Below, piece after piece: positions 33,437-42,281 of a stretch of DNA of 64,000 nt. Source of the DNA: Pseudomonadota bacterium (GTDB taxonomy: Bacteria > Myxococcota_A > UBA9160 > SZUA-336). The notes beneath the pieces were generated by a model. The model saw only the letters and a list, made by a program, of their open reading frames with translations. It had not been told where the DNA came from and ran no database searches. Position 1 is the first letter of the stretch. Each line of letters starts with the position of its first letter. The position numbers and the translations under genes were made by a program. The DNA lies in the NCBI GenBank assembly GCA_003247575.1, contig QJZC01000028.1:1-64000 (forward strand). Direction: 5' to 3'.

Positions 33437-33492
33437 TAGGCGGGCTTCTCTGCGTTCGGCGGAGGCAGCGAAAAACGCCCCGGCTCCGCCTA
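33437..33492 (+). promoter_or_regulatory. Structured leader upstream of serC
   Basis: TAGGCGG (33437-33443) pairs with CCGCCTA (33486-33492), enclosing a second stem GCGTT (33452-33456) / AACGC (33474-33478). It lies 17 bp past the dehydrogenase stop and ~50 bp before serC. It may be a terminator for the upstream operon or a cis-regulatory RNA for serC. No known riboswitch core was recognised. Confidence 0.4.
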
Positions 33493-33544
33493 CTCAACCC
33501 ACCGTTCTCGGGTTAGACTCCGCGCGCTCAATGGAGGTATCCCG

Positions 33545-34699
33545 ATGAAGCCGAGTATCCGACCCCAACGTCCCGAGTTCTCTTCCGGCCCATGCGCCAA
33601 GCGCCCCGGCTGGTCGTTGAGCAATCTCGAGAAGGCGTTTCTCGGTCGCTCGCACCGATCGAAGGAGGGCAAGGCTCGGCTGCGCGAGGTGATCGACCGC
33701 AGCCGCGACTCGCTCGGCATCCCCGAGGGGTATCGGCTGGCCATCGTTCCCTCTTCCGATACGGGCGCGGTCGAGATGGCACTCTGGTCGCTTCTCGGCC
33801 CGCGCGGTGTGGACGTACTCGTGTGGGAGAGCTTCGGGAAGGGCTGGGCGACCGACGTCCAGAAGCAGCTTCGCCTCGAGGACGTGCGCATCCTCGAGGC
33901 GCCGTACGGCCGTCTTCCAGACCTCACAGAGGTCGATTTCACGCGCGACGTCGTGTTCACGTGGAACGGGACGACCTCCGGCGTACGCGTTCCGAATGGG
34001 GATTGGATCCCAGCGAATCGCGACGGACTCTCCATCTGCGATGCGACCTCGGCGGTATTTGCCATGGAACTTCCATGGGACCGCCTGGATGTGGTCACCT
34101 GGTCCTGGCAGAAGGTGCTCGGCGGCGAGGCCGCTCACGGCATGCTCTGCCTGTCCCCGCGCGCGGTCGAGCGCTTGACGACCTACACTCCGCCGTGGCC
34201 GCTCCCGAAGCTGTTTCGCATGACCAAGTCGGGGAAGCTGGACGAGGATCTCTTCGAGGGGTCTACGATCAACACGCCTTCGCTGCTCTGCGTCGAAGAC
34301 TGCCTGGATGCTCTCGCCTGGGTCGAGGACCTAGGCGGCGCCACAGCGGTTCGCGAGCGCTCGGAGGCGAACCTCGCGGTGATCGCGGACTGGGTCTCTC
34401 GCACCGACTGGGTGAGCTTCCTCGCGGAGAATCCCATGGAGCGTTCCTGTACCTCCATCTGCTTGACGATCGTCGATCCCTGGTTCCGCGCTCTCGACGC
34501 CGATGCTCAGACTGCGGCGGCGAAGAAGCTGGTCAAGCGACTCGAAGACGAGGGCGTAGGCTTCGACCTGGGCTCGTATCGCGACGCGCCCCCAGGCCTG
34601 CGCGTCTGGGGGGGAGCCACGGTTTCGACCAGCGACCTAGAAGCCCTCTGCCCATGGCTCGACTGGGCGTACGCAGAACTCCGCGCGGGCTCCATGTAG
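33545..34699 (+). CDS. serC: Phosphoserine aminotransferase
   Basis: A 384-residue PLP enzyme of fold type I that converts 3-phosphohydroxypyruvate and glutamate to phosphoserine. It opens with [15 protein letters not shown] and has LGRSHRS, both characteristic of the alphaproteobacterial/archaeal-type SerC subfamily. [18 protein letters not shown] carries the cofactor Lys, [18 protein letters not shown] and [10 protein letters not shown] the cofactor-binding Thr and Asp. Start ATG at 33545 is preceded by GGAGG. It is probably transcribed alone behind a structured leader; no serA lies in the window. Confidence 0.92.
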   Translation: MKPSIRPQRPEFSSGPCAKRPGWSLSNLEKAFLGRSHRSKEGKARLREVIDRSRDSLGIPEGYRLAIVPSSDTGAVEMALWSLLGPRGVDVLVWESFGKGWATDVQKQLRLEDVRILEAPYGRLPDLTEVDFTRDVVFTWNGTTSGVRVPNGDWIPANRDGLSICDATSAVFAMELPWDRLDVVTWSWQKVLGGEAAHGMLCLSPRAVERLTTYTPPWPLPKLFRMTKSGKLDEDLFEGSTINTPSLLCVEDCLDALAWVEDLGGATAVRERSEANLAVIADWVSRTDWVSFLAENPMERSCTSICLTIVDPWFRALDADAQTAAAKKLVKRLEDEGVGFDLGSYRDAPPGLRVWGGATVSTSDLEALCPWLDWAYAELRAGSM

Positions 34700-34774
34700 C
34701 ACGCGAGCAGCCCTCCCGGGACGGGCACCGCATTCAGACGCAGTCGCCCTCCGGGCCACATCGCTGCCGGTGGT

Positions 34775-35212
34775 TCACGCGCCGGAACCCTCGCGGGAAC
34801 CGAGCCGATCGGCACAGACCCGCCGAATGCGTTCGGCCGGCACGAATAGCTGCTTCAGCAGGTACTCCTTGAAGTCCTCGGTGTACGGCTGCGCCTCGAC
34901 CGCGAGGAACATGCAGCGCAGCCAGGCGTCGCGCTCGCTCTCGCCGATATCCAGATGACCGTGCGCACTGGGGAGCGTGATCGAACCGTAGCGCTCCTGA
35001 TATCGCCGAGGCCCACCGAGCCAGCCGCACAAGAAGCGCGACAGCTTGTCACGCGACTCTTCGAGGTCGGCCGGATGCATCTCGAGGATTCGCCGGGCCT
35101 CGGCCAGCCTCTGCATCTCGTCGTAGAACGCATCGACCAAGCGTCTGAGGCCCTCTTCGCCGCCCGCTGCACGGAACGACGCGTCCTGGGTTCCATATTG
35201 CGTATCCTGCAT
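34775..35212 (-). CDS. Group II truncated haemoglobin
   Basis: A 145-residue globin. The frame is open further upstream, but the haemoglobin homology starts near the ATG at 35212. GGEEGLRRLVDAFYDEM is the helix B region with the B10-type Tyr; FLCGWLGGPRRYQERYG and LPSAHGHLDI include the Gly-Gly turn and the first His that should be the proximal haem ligand; ERDAWLRCMFLAVE matches the G-helix Trp of group II. Typical jobs are NO or oxygen handling. It follows the DgkA gene by 47 nt on the same strand. The acidic Arg/Gly-rich tail is unremarkable. Confidence 0.88.
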   Translation of the reverse strand: MQDTQYGTQDASFRAAGGEEGLRRLVDAFYDEMQRLAEARRILEMHPADLEESRDKLSRFLCGWLGGPRRYQERYGSITLPSAHGHLDIGESERDAWLRCMFLAVEAQPYTEDFKEYLLKQLFVPAERIRRVCADRLGSREGSGA

Positions 35213-35259
35213 CTCTTCGACTGCACTCCGTTGGAGGGAACACTCGGAGCCGACAAAGC

Positions 35260-35679
35260 TCAGAGCATCGACACCACAACGGTAGCCCAACAAATGCCGA
35301 GATAGAGCAACGACAGCAGGACGGCAGCACTTCCGAGGTCCTTGGCCTGCTTCGCCAGCTCGTGGAACTCCGGCGAGGCTTTGTCTACCACGCACTCGAT
35401 CGCGGTGTTCAAGAGCTCCACGATCATGACGCCGAAATGAGAGGACAGCAGTAGGAGCTTGTAGACGGTAGAAACTGGCAGCGAGAGGGCGATTACGCTC
35501 AGTGCCGCGCACAAGGCAACCTCCTGGCGAAAGGCCGCCTCGTGGCGAATCGCAAAGCCGAGTCCGCTCAGCGAGTACGTGAGCGCATACCAGATCCGAG
35601 CCACGCCGGTGTAAGGCTGCGGCTTGCGAACGTGCTCCGCGTCCGATTCGGCAACTGACTCTGAGCCCGTCACATCCAA
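35260..35679 (-). CDS. dgkA: Diacylglycerol kinase
   Basis: A 139-residue small integral membrane kinase with three helices. After a ~25-residue acidic N-terminal extension come YALTYSLSGLGFAIRHEAAFRQEV, with the substrate-site Glu, and VELLNTAIECVVD, the conserved catalytic Glu region of prokaryotic DAGK. The last helix is AAVLLSLLYLGICWATVVVSML. It recycles diacylglycerol to phosphatidic acid, or may phosphorylate undecaprenol as in some bacteria. The truncated haemoglobin gene follows 47 nt later. Confidence 0.92.
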   Translation of the reverse strand: MDVTGSESVAESDAEHVRKPQPYTGVARIWYALTYSLSGLGFAIRHEAAFRQEVALCAALSVIALSLPVSTVYKLLLLSSHFGVMIVELLNTAIECVVDKASPEFHELAKQAKDLGSAAVLLSLLYLGICWATVVVSML

Positions 35680-35784
35680 GACTCTGCCTCCTGTCGATCC
35701 GAGACGTTCTCTCAGCAGGGAAGAAGAGGGGAAGACGAAATCCAGCTCTCGTCCAGCGGAAGCTCCTCCGGGCGCGGCGGCAGA

Positions 35785-36411
35785 CTAGCTACCGAGAGCG
35801 TAGGGACCTCCGCGCTCGAGCGCTCGTCGATACGCAGGACGCGCGTGAATGCGATCCAAAAAAGCTGCCAGATTCGGATACTTGTCCATCCCGTACAGCA
35901 TGCGTGCGAGCTGAATCGGAAAGGACAGCTGAACGTCGGCGGCCGTCAGCTCCTGACCGACGAAGAATGGCGCCTCACCCAGCTCGCGGTCCAGAAATCC
36001 AATGTGCCGTTCCGATTCACTCGTGATGCGGGGCTCGAGCGGCGCTCCGGCATCCCCGAGGCGACGGAAGTACAAGGTCATCATCAGGGGGAGCATCGCG
36101 GATCCCTCTGCATAGTGCATCCACTGCAGGTACCGCACGAAGTCGGGGGACGCCTCTGCGGGCGCCAGCCGGCCCTTCCCATATCTGCGCACGATGTACT
36201 CGAGGATCGCACCCGACTCGATCACGGTCACGTCTCCGTCGCGAATCAGCGGGGACTTCCCGAGCGGGTGGACCGCAAGCAGAGACTCCGGCGCGAGGTT
36301 CGTCTCGGGATTGCGCGTATGCTGAACGATCTCGTAGTCGAGCTCCAGCTCCTCGAGCAGCCACAGGACTCGCTGCGAACGCGATTGATTGAGATGATGT
36401 ACGACGATCAC
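35785..36411 (-). CDS. Glutathione S-transferase family protein
   Basis: A 208-residue cytosolic protein. The thioredoxin-like N-domain has HHLNQSRSQRVLWLLEELEL, where Ser in the NQSRS loop may activate glutathione, then HPLGKSPLIRDGDVTVIESGAILEYIV with the glutathione-binding Glu-Ser pair. The helical C-domain has GQELTAADVQLSFPI, the usual N-cap Asp motif. Substrate not predictable. It stands between the TesB-like gene (55 nt upstream) and dgkA. Confidence 0.9.
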   Translation of the reverse strand: MIVVHHLNQSRSQRVLWLLEELELDYEIVQHTRNPETNLAPESLLAVHPLGKSPLIRDGDVTVIESGAILEYIVRRYGKGRLAPAEASPDFVRYLQWMHYAEGSAMLPLMMTLYFRRLGDAGAPLEPRITSESERHIGFLDRELGEAPFFVGQELTAADVQLSFPIQLARMLYGMDKYPNLAAFLDRIHARPAYRRALERGGPYALGS

Positions 36412-36465
36412 GCTACTCTCCTGCGTTCGGGTCCCGCGAGCCCGCGTCGGTATCGCGCAAGACCT

Positions 36466-37374
36466 CTAGGATTGAGACTCTGGAGGGGCGTCGGCCTGCG
36501 GCGCCCGCATGCGTCGCGGATCCAGCTTCCGCATGAGCCCCTCTTGGGCGACCGAGCACACGAGTGCGCCATTCCGCGAATACATCGAGCCGCGGGCGAA
36601 TCCCCGGGCGCCGGCGGCTGTGGGGCTCTCCTGATAGTACAGGATCCACTCGTCCACGCGGAGCGGCCGATGAAACCACATGGCATGGTCGAGGCTCGCC
36701 ATCATCACGTTGCGCGGCCCCTTGCTGCGGTGGGGTCTGTAGACGTTGTCGACCAGCCCCATATCCGAGGCGTAGGTCACGAGACACTGGTGCAGGAGGG
36801 GATCGTCGTCGAGTGGAGCCGGGGCCCGAAACCAGGTCGCCGTCGGCCCACGACTGGGCCCATCGAGAAACCACGTGTGCGGATCGCGCGACCGCATCTC
36901 GATCGGTCGCTCCGCCAGCATCATCTCGCGCATCTCGGGCGGCAGCCGATCGAGCATGTCCTGCGCGCGATCCGTCCAGGAGGGGAGAGATTCGGGATCG
37001 GGCACATCGGGCATGTCGTCCTGATGCTCGTAGCCCTCTTCGTGGCACTGGAACGAGACGGACATATTGAAGATGGCGCGGCCGTGCTGCACGGCGACCA
37101 CGCGTCGCGTGGTGAAGGATGCACCGTCTCGAATGCGATCGACGGTGAAGACGACGGGTACCGCAGGGTCTCCGCCCCGCAGGAAATACCCGTGGAGAGA
37201 GTGGGCTTGGCGCCCCTCGACGGTGCGTCCGGCGGCAACCAGGGCCTGCGCCGCCACTTGGCCGCCAAAGAGCCGCATTCGGCTCCGGCCATGCTCGTTC
37301 TGACCTCGGAAGATGTTCTCCTCGATCTGCTCGAGATCGAGCGTCTTGATCAAGCGTTCCAGCGCGGCACTCAC
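36466..37374 (-). CDS. tesB: Acyl-CoA thioesterase II
   Basis: About 302 residues with two hot-dog domains. GRSRMRLFGGQVAAQALVAA and HSLHGYFLRGGDPAVPVVF mark the first domain; LHQCLVTYASDMGLVDNVYR and MMASLDHAMWFHRP mark the second, with the Asp/Thr-type catalytic positions in DHAMWF. It hydrolyses medium- to long-chain acyl-CoAs. The frame is open to 37497, but homology starts at about the GTG at 37374 (VSAALERLIKTLDL); no strong ribosome-binding site decides the start. It is 55 nt upstream of the GST gene. Confidence 0.9.
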   Translation of the reverse strand: MSAALERLIKTLDLEQIEENIFRGQNEHGRSRMRLFGGQVAAQALVAAGRTVEGRQAHSLHGYFLRGGDPAVPVVFTVDRIRDGASFTTRRVVAVQHGRAIFNMSVSFQCHEEGYEHQDDMPDVPDPESLPSWTDRAQDMLDRLPPEMREMMLAERPIEMRSRDPHTWFLDGPSRGPTATWFRAPAPLDDDPLLHQCLVTYASDMGLVDNVYRPHRSKGPRNVMMASLDHAMWFHRPLRVDEWILYYQESPTAAGARGFARGSMYSRNGALVCSVAQEGLMRKLDPRRMRAPQADAPPESQS

Positions 37375-37430
37375 GCGGCCGAGAATAGAGCGGTGAGATC
37401 GGCCGTCAAGGCGGACGCTGCAAATGCCGC

Positions 37431-37460
37431 TAGCAGTCCATCGGGAGAAGTCCGCTGGAC
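37431..37460. repeat. TAGCAGTCC-type element downstream of a membrane gene
   Basis: TAGCAGTCCA at 37431-37440, preceded by CGC, matches the arm found at 6462 and partly at 41081. A weak stem GTCCA (37436-37440) / TGGAC (37456-37460) can form. It lies ~75-100 bp past the stop of the histidine-rich membrane gene. Confidence 0.35.
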
Positions 37461-37532
37461 GGGCTCGAGCCAGCAGTACACGAAATTCGGCCTGCAAGCC
37501 CTCGCCTGCTCATCGAGCAGGTCCCAGCCGGG

Positions 37533-38564
37533 CTAGACCTGACTCTTACGGACGGACCATATGAATCCGTCGTACCAGAAGTGCATCAGGGACACGACCA
37601 GAGTCAGGGGCCAGAACCAGGCGAAGCTCCCCCCCCAAACCTCGGCGGCAACGCCATAGCCGAACGTACCCGCGATCAGCGCGGCCAGCGCGACATACCG
37701 CCCGTTCGACCACTTGGCGACTCCCAGTAGCCGTTCGAGGGTGTTCCGTTCTTGCGCCCATACGATGCCGAAGTACTGAACTGCATGGAATAGATTCATG
37801 ATGAAGAACGCCGTCCCCCACGGATTGAAGCCCCACGCAATCAGTGAACACAGACCGGTCGAAGCCAGCAGATAGACCTTCTGGAACGACACGACATACC
37901 CCGCGCGATACAGGCGCACGTATGCGAGCACGTAGTAGACGAGAAAGCAGGCACCGGCCGCGAGCACTGCCCACGTCACGTAGGCCTGATGCCCGACCAT
38001 GAATGCGGGCACGCGCGTGAAAAACAGCGCAACCGAGGATTCCAGCGACGCGAACTCGCCGAAGTCCTCGAAGTGATCGATCATGGTGACGCCCGCCAGG
38101 ATCGGACCGCAATACAAGAGCTGATTCAACCACCAATCGAGCCTGCGCCCCAGCTCGGGAGAGTTTCCCGCGCGCCCGTCGTAGATTCGCGAAAAGCCGA
38201 AGGTCTGCAGTGCAGAGTGGTAGACGTCCCAGAACGTGGCAAGCACCGAAACACAGACCAACACCCAGCTCGACGCCAACATGGCCACGTAGAGCAGAAT
38301 GGGCGCGGCGATGAATCGTTCCGGATAGAGCCTGAAGATCTGCGGATTGCCATGGCTGCGCACGAAAACGGCGATGAGGTGGGCATGGATCAGGATACCG
38401 ATCCACAGGCTCGAACGCGTAGTGGCCTCGTCGGCACCCGTGCGAATCACCTCGGTGTCGAACGCGGTGCCTGCGATCAAAACCCCGAGGGCAAGCGACA
38501 AGACCGGTGGCAGCAGGAAGAGCATCCAGTCGTAGTGCCGACCGACGATATACGGAGTGCTCAT
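37533..38564 (-). CDS. Histidine-rich polytopic membrane protein of unknown function
   Basis: A 343-residue protein with about eight membrane segments. I do not recognise the family. Histidines cluster in or next to the segments: H60, H62 and H71 (ILIHAHLIAVFVRSH), H116 (FWDVYHSALQTFG), H164 (MIDHFEDFG), H192, H260 (NLFHAVQYFG) and H328 (LMHFWYDGFIWS). The pattern recalls membrane metal-dependent oxygenases or desaturases but lacks their classical HX3H/HX2HH boxes. The ATG at 38564 places the start before GRHYDWMLFLLPP; the frame open to 39047 is shadow. It is divergent from the aldo/keto reductase gene. Confidence 0.7.
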   Translation of the reverse strand: MSTPYIVGRHYDWMLFLLPPVLSLALGVLIAGTAFDTEVIRTGADEATTRSSLWIGILIHAHLIAVFVRSHGNPQIFRLYPERFIAAPILLYVAMLASSWVLVCVSVLATFWDVYHSALQTFGFSRIYDGRAGNSPELGRRLDWWLNQLLYCGPILAGVTMIDHFEDFGEFASLESSVALFFTRVPAFMVGHQAYVTWAVLAAGACFLVYYVLAYVRLYRAGYVVSFQKVYLLASTGLCSLIAWGFNPWGTAFFIMNLFHAVQYFGIVWAQERNTLERLLGVAKWSNGRYVALAALIAGTFGYGVAAEVWGGSFAWFWPLTLVVSLMHFWYDGFIWSVRKSQV

Positions 38565-38916
38565 CCGCGCCACCCGCCCTTCCTCTCCGCTCCGTTCCAG
38601 GTTTCTCCGCTCCAGGACGCACCCGCTCGGGGGTTCTTCTCGCCCCCGCGGTGCTCCGCTACGGCGGTACCGAGCTCCGCCACAGCGAGGCATTCCTATC
38701 ATACGGGAAAGCCCTGACTCACAGTTGAATGAGCAACTGAAAAATGTGACGCCAACCCTCACACGCGTAGCTGGCTCGATAGATCGAGCCGCTCGAGCGG
38801 AGCTGCGCGCAGCCTTCGCTTCCCTACCCATGCGCACCTTCGCTTCGTGTAAGCTTCGGCTCCGCTTCCGCCCGTGGGCGGACTTCGAGAGCAATGAGTG
38901 CAAGGAGGACGCAGGA
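38565..38916. promoter_or_regulatory. Divergent intergenic region with small inverted repeats
   Basis: This 352-bp gap separates the membrane-protein and aldo/keto reductase starts. It holds GGCTCGAT (38773-38780) / ATCGAGCC (38783-38790), a perfect 8-bp stem with 2-nt loop, and a local AT-rich patch with AGTTG/CAACT near 38725-38740. Either could be an operator. No RNA gene was recognised. Confidence 0.35.
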
Positions 38917-39936
38917 ATGAAGTCTCGACGACTCGGCCGCACCGGCCTCGTGGTCTCGGAGATCTGCATGGGGACCATGACCTTCGGCTCGATGGCTGAC
39001 GAGAAGACCAGCCACGCCATCCTGGACCGAGCCGCGGAGCTCGGCATAGATTTCCTGGATGTTGCCGAGATCTATCCAGTCCCGCCGCGCCCAGATTGGG
39101 CGGGCCGTAGTGAGGAGATCGTTGGCAGCTGGCTCAAGCAGAAGCCGCGGGCAGACTTCTTCGTTGCAACCAAGGTCGCAGGACCCAGCGGAGGTTGGTT
39201 CCGCGCGCCCGTCGGGCGCGGTCAGACCTCGCTCGATCGCCATCACATCGAGCGCGCTGTCGAGCGCAGCCTAAAGCGGCTGGATACGGACTACATCGAT
39301 CTCTATCAGACCCACTGGCCCGATCCGGAGCTCCCCTACGAAGAGGTGCTCGAAGCGCTCGACCGCATCGTGCGTGCGGGAAAGGTGCGCTACGTGGGCT
39401 GCAGCAACGAGTCCGCATACGGACTGACCAAGAGCCTGTGGGTCTCCGACAGCCAGGCACTCGTGCGCTACGAGACGATCCAGAACAACTTCAGCCTCCT
39501 GAATCGCCGCTTCGAGGATGAGCTTGCGCGCGTCTGCCGCAGCGAGCGCGTGAGCCTGCTTCCCTATAGCCCGATCGCTGGGGGTGTTCTCACGGGAAAG
39601 TACCAGGGTGGGGCCTGGCCTGACGGGGCACGCTTCACGAACTACCGCAACGACCCGAGCGGCAGGGGCAGGATCATGTCGCAGCGCTTCATCAACGAGA
39701 AGACGCTCAGCTCGGCAGATCGCCTGGGCAAGATCGCAGCCGATGCGGGCATGTCGCTGACCACGCTCGCCGTCGCCTGGAGCCTGGCGCACGATTTCGT
39801 GGGCTCCACGATCATTGGTGCAACTGCGGTAGACCAGCTGGAGGATGCGCTCGCCGGTGCGGAGGTGAAGCTGACACAAGAAATCCAGGACGCCTGCAAT
39901 CGCGTGAGTCGAGACATCATGTACCCCATGGGGTAG
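38917..39936 (+). CDS. Aldo/keto reductase
   Basis: A 339-residue TIM-barrel NADPH oxidoreductase. The start ATG at 38917 follows AAGGAGG. RRLGRTGLVVSEICMGTMTFG is the family N-terminus; FLDVAEIYPVPPRP carries the catalytic Asp and Tyr, VATKVAG the Lys, and YQTHWPDPELP the His. Near the end, VGSTIIGATAVDQLEDAL is the cofactor-binding segment. It resembles the Tas/YajO-type subfamily (MTFG, EIYPVPP). Physiological substrate unknown. Confidence 0.92.
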   Translation: MKSRRLGRTGLVVSEICMGTMTFGSMADEKTSHAILDRAAELGIDFLDVAEIYPVPPRPDWAGRSEEIVGSWLKQKPRADFFVATKVAGPSGGWFRAPVGRGQTSLDRHHIERAVERSLKRLDTDYIDLYQTHWPDPELPYEEVLEALDRIVRAGKVRYVGCSNESAYGLTKSLWVSDSQALVRYETIQNNFSLLNRRFEDELARVCRSERVSLLPYSPIAGGVLTGKYQGGAWPDGARFTNYRNDPSGRGRIMSQRFINEKTLSSADRLGKIAADAGMSLTTLAVAWSLAHDFVGSTIIGATAVDQLEDALAGAEVKLTQEIQDACNRVSRDIMYPMG

Positions 39937-40183
39937 GGGCAGTGTACGTCAGGCGGGCGTTGGCGACAGCGGGCACTTCAGGGCACATTCGGCCATGTCT
40001 CGTCCCGGCTGAGGCTCCAGGGGCTCCACTCGAACAGTGCGGTGAGAAGGCATGTGGTATGCTCAGCTTTCCATGCCGCGGCAGCCTGGTGAGGCCGCGA
40101 CCCTGGCCGACTCCGAGCCGCCCCCGCCCCATTGCAAAGCGGTCATCCGTCGTGCTGGCAGCTTGTTGAGGGAGATTTCTGCC

Positions 40184-41083
40184 ATGAGTTCAGCAATCCG
40201 AGATTCCGACCCCCAGGGGGTCCCCGCATCCGGCCAGACTGGCGGGGCATCGGCCGGCGCGATCCAGTTCCATTACGACCTCTCGGACGAGTTCTACCGC
40301 CTATGGCTGGACCCCGGAATGAGCTATTCGGCGGCCCTCTTCGAGCCCGGCGATACCCTCGAGACAGCGCAGAATCGGAAGCTCGATCACCACATCGAGC
40401 AAGCTCGCGCCGCGGAGCGGGATCGCGTTTTGGATGTCGGCTGCGGCTGGGGATCGATGCTTCGCCGGCTGGTGCGTACACATGGAGTAAAGCACGCCAC
40501 GGGTCTCACGTTGAGCCGTGCGCAGGCCGCAAAGATCGAGGCCGAGAAGCTGCCGGGCGTCGAGGTCCGACTCGAGAGTTGGCGCGATCACAAGACGGAT
40601 CAGCCCTACGACGCGATCATCTCCGTGGGCGCGTTCGAGCATTTCGTCCGCCCGAATCTACCGAGCGCAGAGAAGGTTCGGATCTATCGCGAGTTCTTCG
40701 AATTCTGCCATGAATCAGTGCGGCCCATGGGTCACCTCTCGCTGCAGTCGATCAGCCTCGGCAGGCTCCGAGCGGGTGAGATCGATCCCTTCATCAAGGA
40801 GATGATCTTCCCCGAGAGCGACCTCCCCTACCCCTGGGAGATCCTGCAGGCCGCGGACGGGCTCTTCGAAGTGGTCCAGCTGCGCAACGATCGCAGTCAC
40901 TACCGCAAGACGTGCCGCGCCTGGTACCAGAACCTTCAGAAGCGCCGCGTCGAAGCGGTCGAGCTCGTGGGCGAGGCCAAGGTCGCCGACTATGAGCGCT
41001 ACCTGCGCATCTCGATTGCGAGCTTCGCTTTGCGTTCGCTCGGCCTACTCCGCATCAGCTTCGAACGGCTGGACCCGCGCTAG
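40184..41083 (+). CDS. Cyclopropane fatty acid synthase-like methyltransferase
   Basis: A 299-residue SAM enzyme. IQFHYDLSDEFYRLWLDPGMSYSAALF is the CFAS signature, then VLDVGCGWGSMLRRLV (motif I) and GLTLSRAQAAK. VGAFEHF carries the conserved Glu, and NDRSHYRKTCRAWYQNL the His and Tyr that bind bicarbonate in E. coli Cfa. The usual ~90-residue N-terminal domain is absent, so it is the short form; the Cys of YSCAYF-type loops is Ala here. It may cyclopropanate or otherwise methylate lipid acyl chains. ATG 40184 is preceded by GAGGGAGA. Confidence 0.82.
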   Translation: MSSAIRDSDPQGVPASGQTGGASAGAIQFHYDLSDEFYRLWLDPGMSYSAALFEPGDTLETAQNRKLDHHIEQARAAERDRVLDVGCGWGSMLRRLVRTHGVKHATGLTLSRAQAAKIEAEKLPGVEVRLESWRDHKTDQPYDAIISVGAFEHFVRPNLPSAEKVRIYREFFEFCHESVRPMGHLSLQSISLGRLRAGEIDPFIKEMIFPESDLPYPWEILQAADGLFEVVQLRNDRSHYRKTCRAWYQNLQKRRVEAVELVGEAKVADYERYLRISIASFALRSLGLLRISFERLDPR

Positions 41084-41108
41084 CAGTGGACCGAAGGACG
41101 GACTGCTA
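41081..41108. terminator. Hairpin between convergent genes
   Basis: TAGCAGT (41081-41087, including the stop codon of the synthase gene) pairs with ACTGCTA (41102-41108, inside the last codons of the convergent acyltransferase). It shares the TAGCAGT arm with 6462. It could act as a bidirectional terminator, although there is no T-run. Confidence 0.4.
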
Positions 41109-42023
41109 ACGCGCGTAGATGTCCCGATCCAGGTCGGGGCTGTGCCGGAAGCGACGGTGACCCCACATCCACTGCTCGGGATTGGCGCGAATGATCTTCT
41201 CGAGGGCTGCATTGTAGGCCGTGGTGGCAACCTCGATATCCTTTTTGCGGTCGCCGGTCAGCGAAATCTCGAGCTCCGGCAAGAAGATTCCCCGGTGCCG
41301 ATCGGGACCCGCCCGCAGCACGTAGCAGGGGACCACGGGAGCTCCGGTGCGGAGGGCCAAGGTCGCAATACCCGCCGAGGTAGAGCACCGCGCTCCGAAG
41401 AGCGGCACGAAGACTCCGCGCGAGCGGCGTGAGTACTGATCCAGCAGCACACCGACCGGACGCCCGCCGCGCAGGGCGCGCAGAATCTGGATTGCGGCTC
41501 GGCGCCGATCGATCAGCTCGGCCGCACCCCCGCGACGGCGCGTTCGCGTGATCCGCTCATAGAGTGCCTTGTTCCGCATCGGACGCCCCACCACGACCGG
41601 TCGATGCGGCGCGAGCTGCAAGGCGATGGCCTGAACCCCGACCTCCCACGCCCCGATGTGCAACGTGAGCAGGAGCGCACCCTTGCCCTTGAGCAAGGCC
41701 TTCTCGATGTGCTCGACCCCCTCGAGCGGACAACGCTTCAGGACCTCTTCATCCGTCCAGTGTGAGGACCGAAGATAGTCGATCGCATTCAGCCCGAAGT
41801 GCGCATAGCTCTCTCGCCCGAGTTCCCGTCGTTGCTCGTCCGTCCAGGCGGGATACGCGACCTCGATGTTCGCGAGCGCCCAGCGCGCATTCTTACCTTG
41901 CGCATCGAAGATCCGACGTCCTAGACCCGATACGAGCCGCTGCGTCGTCTCGAGCGGAGCTCGCCCGATAAGCGCATCCGCAGCTCGGTACAGCGCGATC
42001 TCCAACGAATCCCGAATCGCCAT
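41106..42023 (-). CDS. Lipid A biosynthesis acyltransferase (LpxL/HtrB family)
   Basis: About 305 residues from ATG 42023, which has GGAGAGG ~6 nt upstream; M at 42029 is an alternative. The HX4E catalytic motif is LLLTLHIGAWEVG. PVVVGRPMRNK and [21 protein letters not shown] follow, both typical of LpxL-type transferases, and it ends with WMWGHRRFRH. There is a weak N-terminal hydrophobic stretch. It transfers an acyl chain to lipid A precursor at the inner membrane. Supports a Gram-negative envelope. Confidence 0.88.
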   Translation of the reverse strand: MAIRDSLEIALYRAADALIGRAPLETTQRLVSGLGRRIFDAQGKNARWALANIEVAYPAWTDEQRRELGRESYAHFGLNAIDYLRSSHWTDEEVLKRCPLEGVEHIEKALLKGKGALLLTLHIGAWEVGVQAIALQLAPHRPVVVGRPMRNKALYERITRTRRRGGAAELIDRRRAAIQILRALRGGRPVGVLLDQYSRRSRGVFVPLFGARCSTSAGIATLALRTGAPVVPCYVLRAGPDRHRGIFLPELEISLTGDRKKDIEVATTAYNAALEKIIRANPEQWMWGHRRFRHSPDLDRDIYAR

Positions 42024-42281
42024 ACCCATCCTCTCCGTCGCTTCCCACGTTTCCCCTGCGGCCCGCATCATACGGAACTCTCACGAGCTGACCAGGCAGA
42101 TGCCGGCAGCTCACCCGCAGGCTACACACGGGACCGGCCTGCGTGCGCGCGACGGACTCGCGACCGGGCACGCCAGGCCGAGGGTCCGAGGCGCCACCCG
42201 GAGTCGCGCGGCGGCGGCCCGAATCAATTCATTGGGCTCAGGCCCCTCAGGTGCATCTTCGCGCACACCGATAGAGGACGC

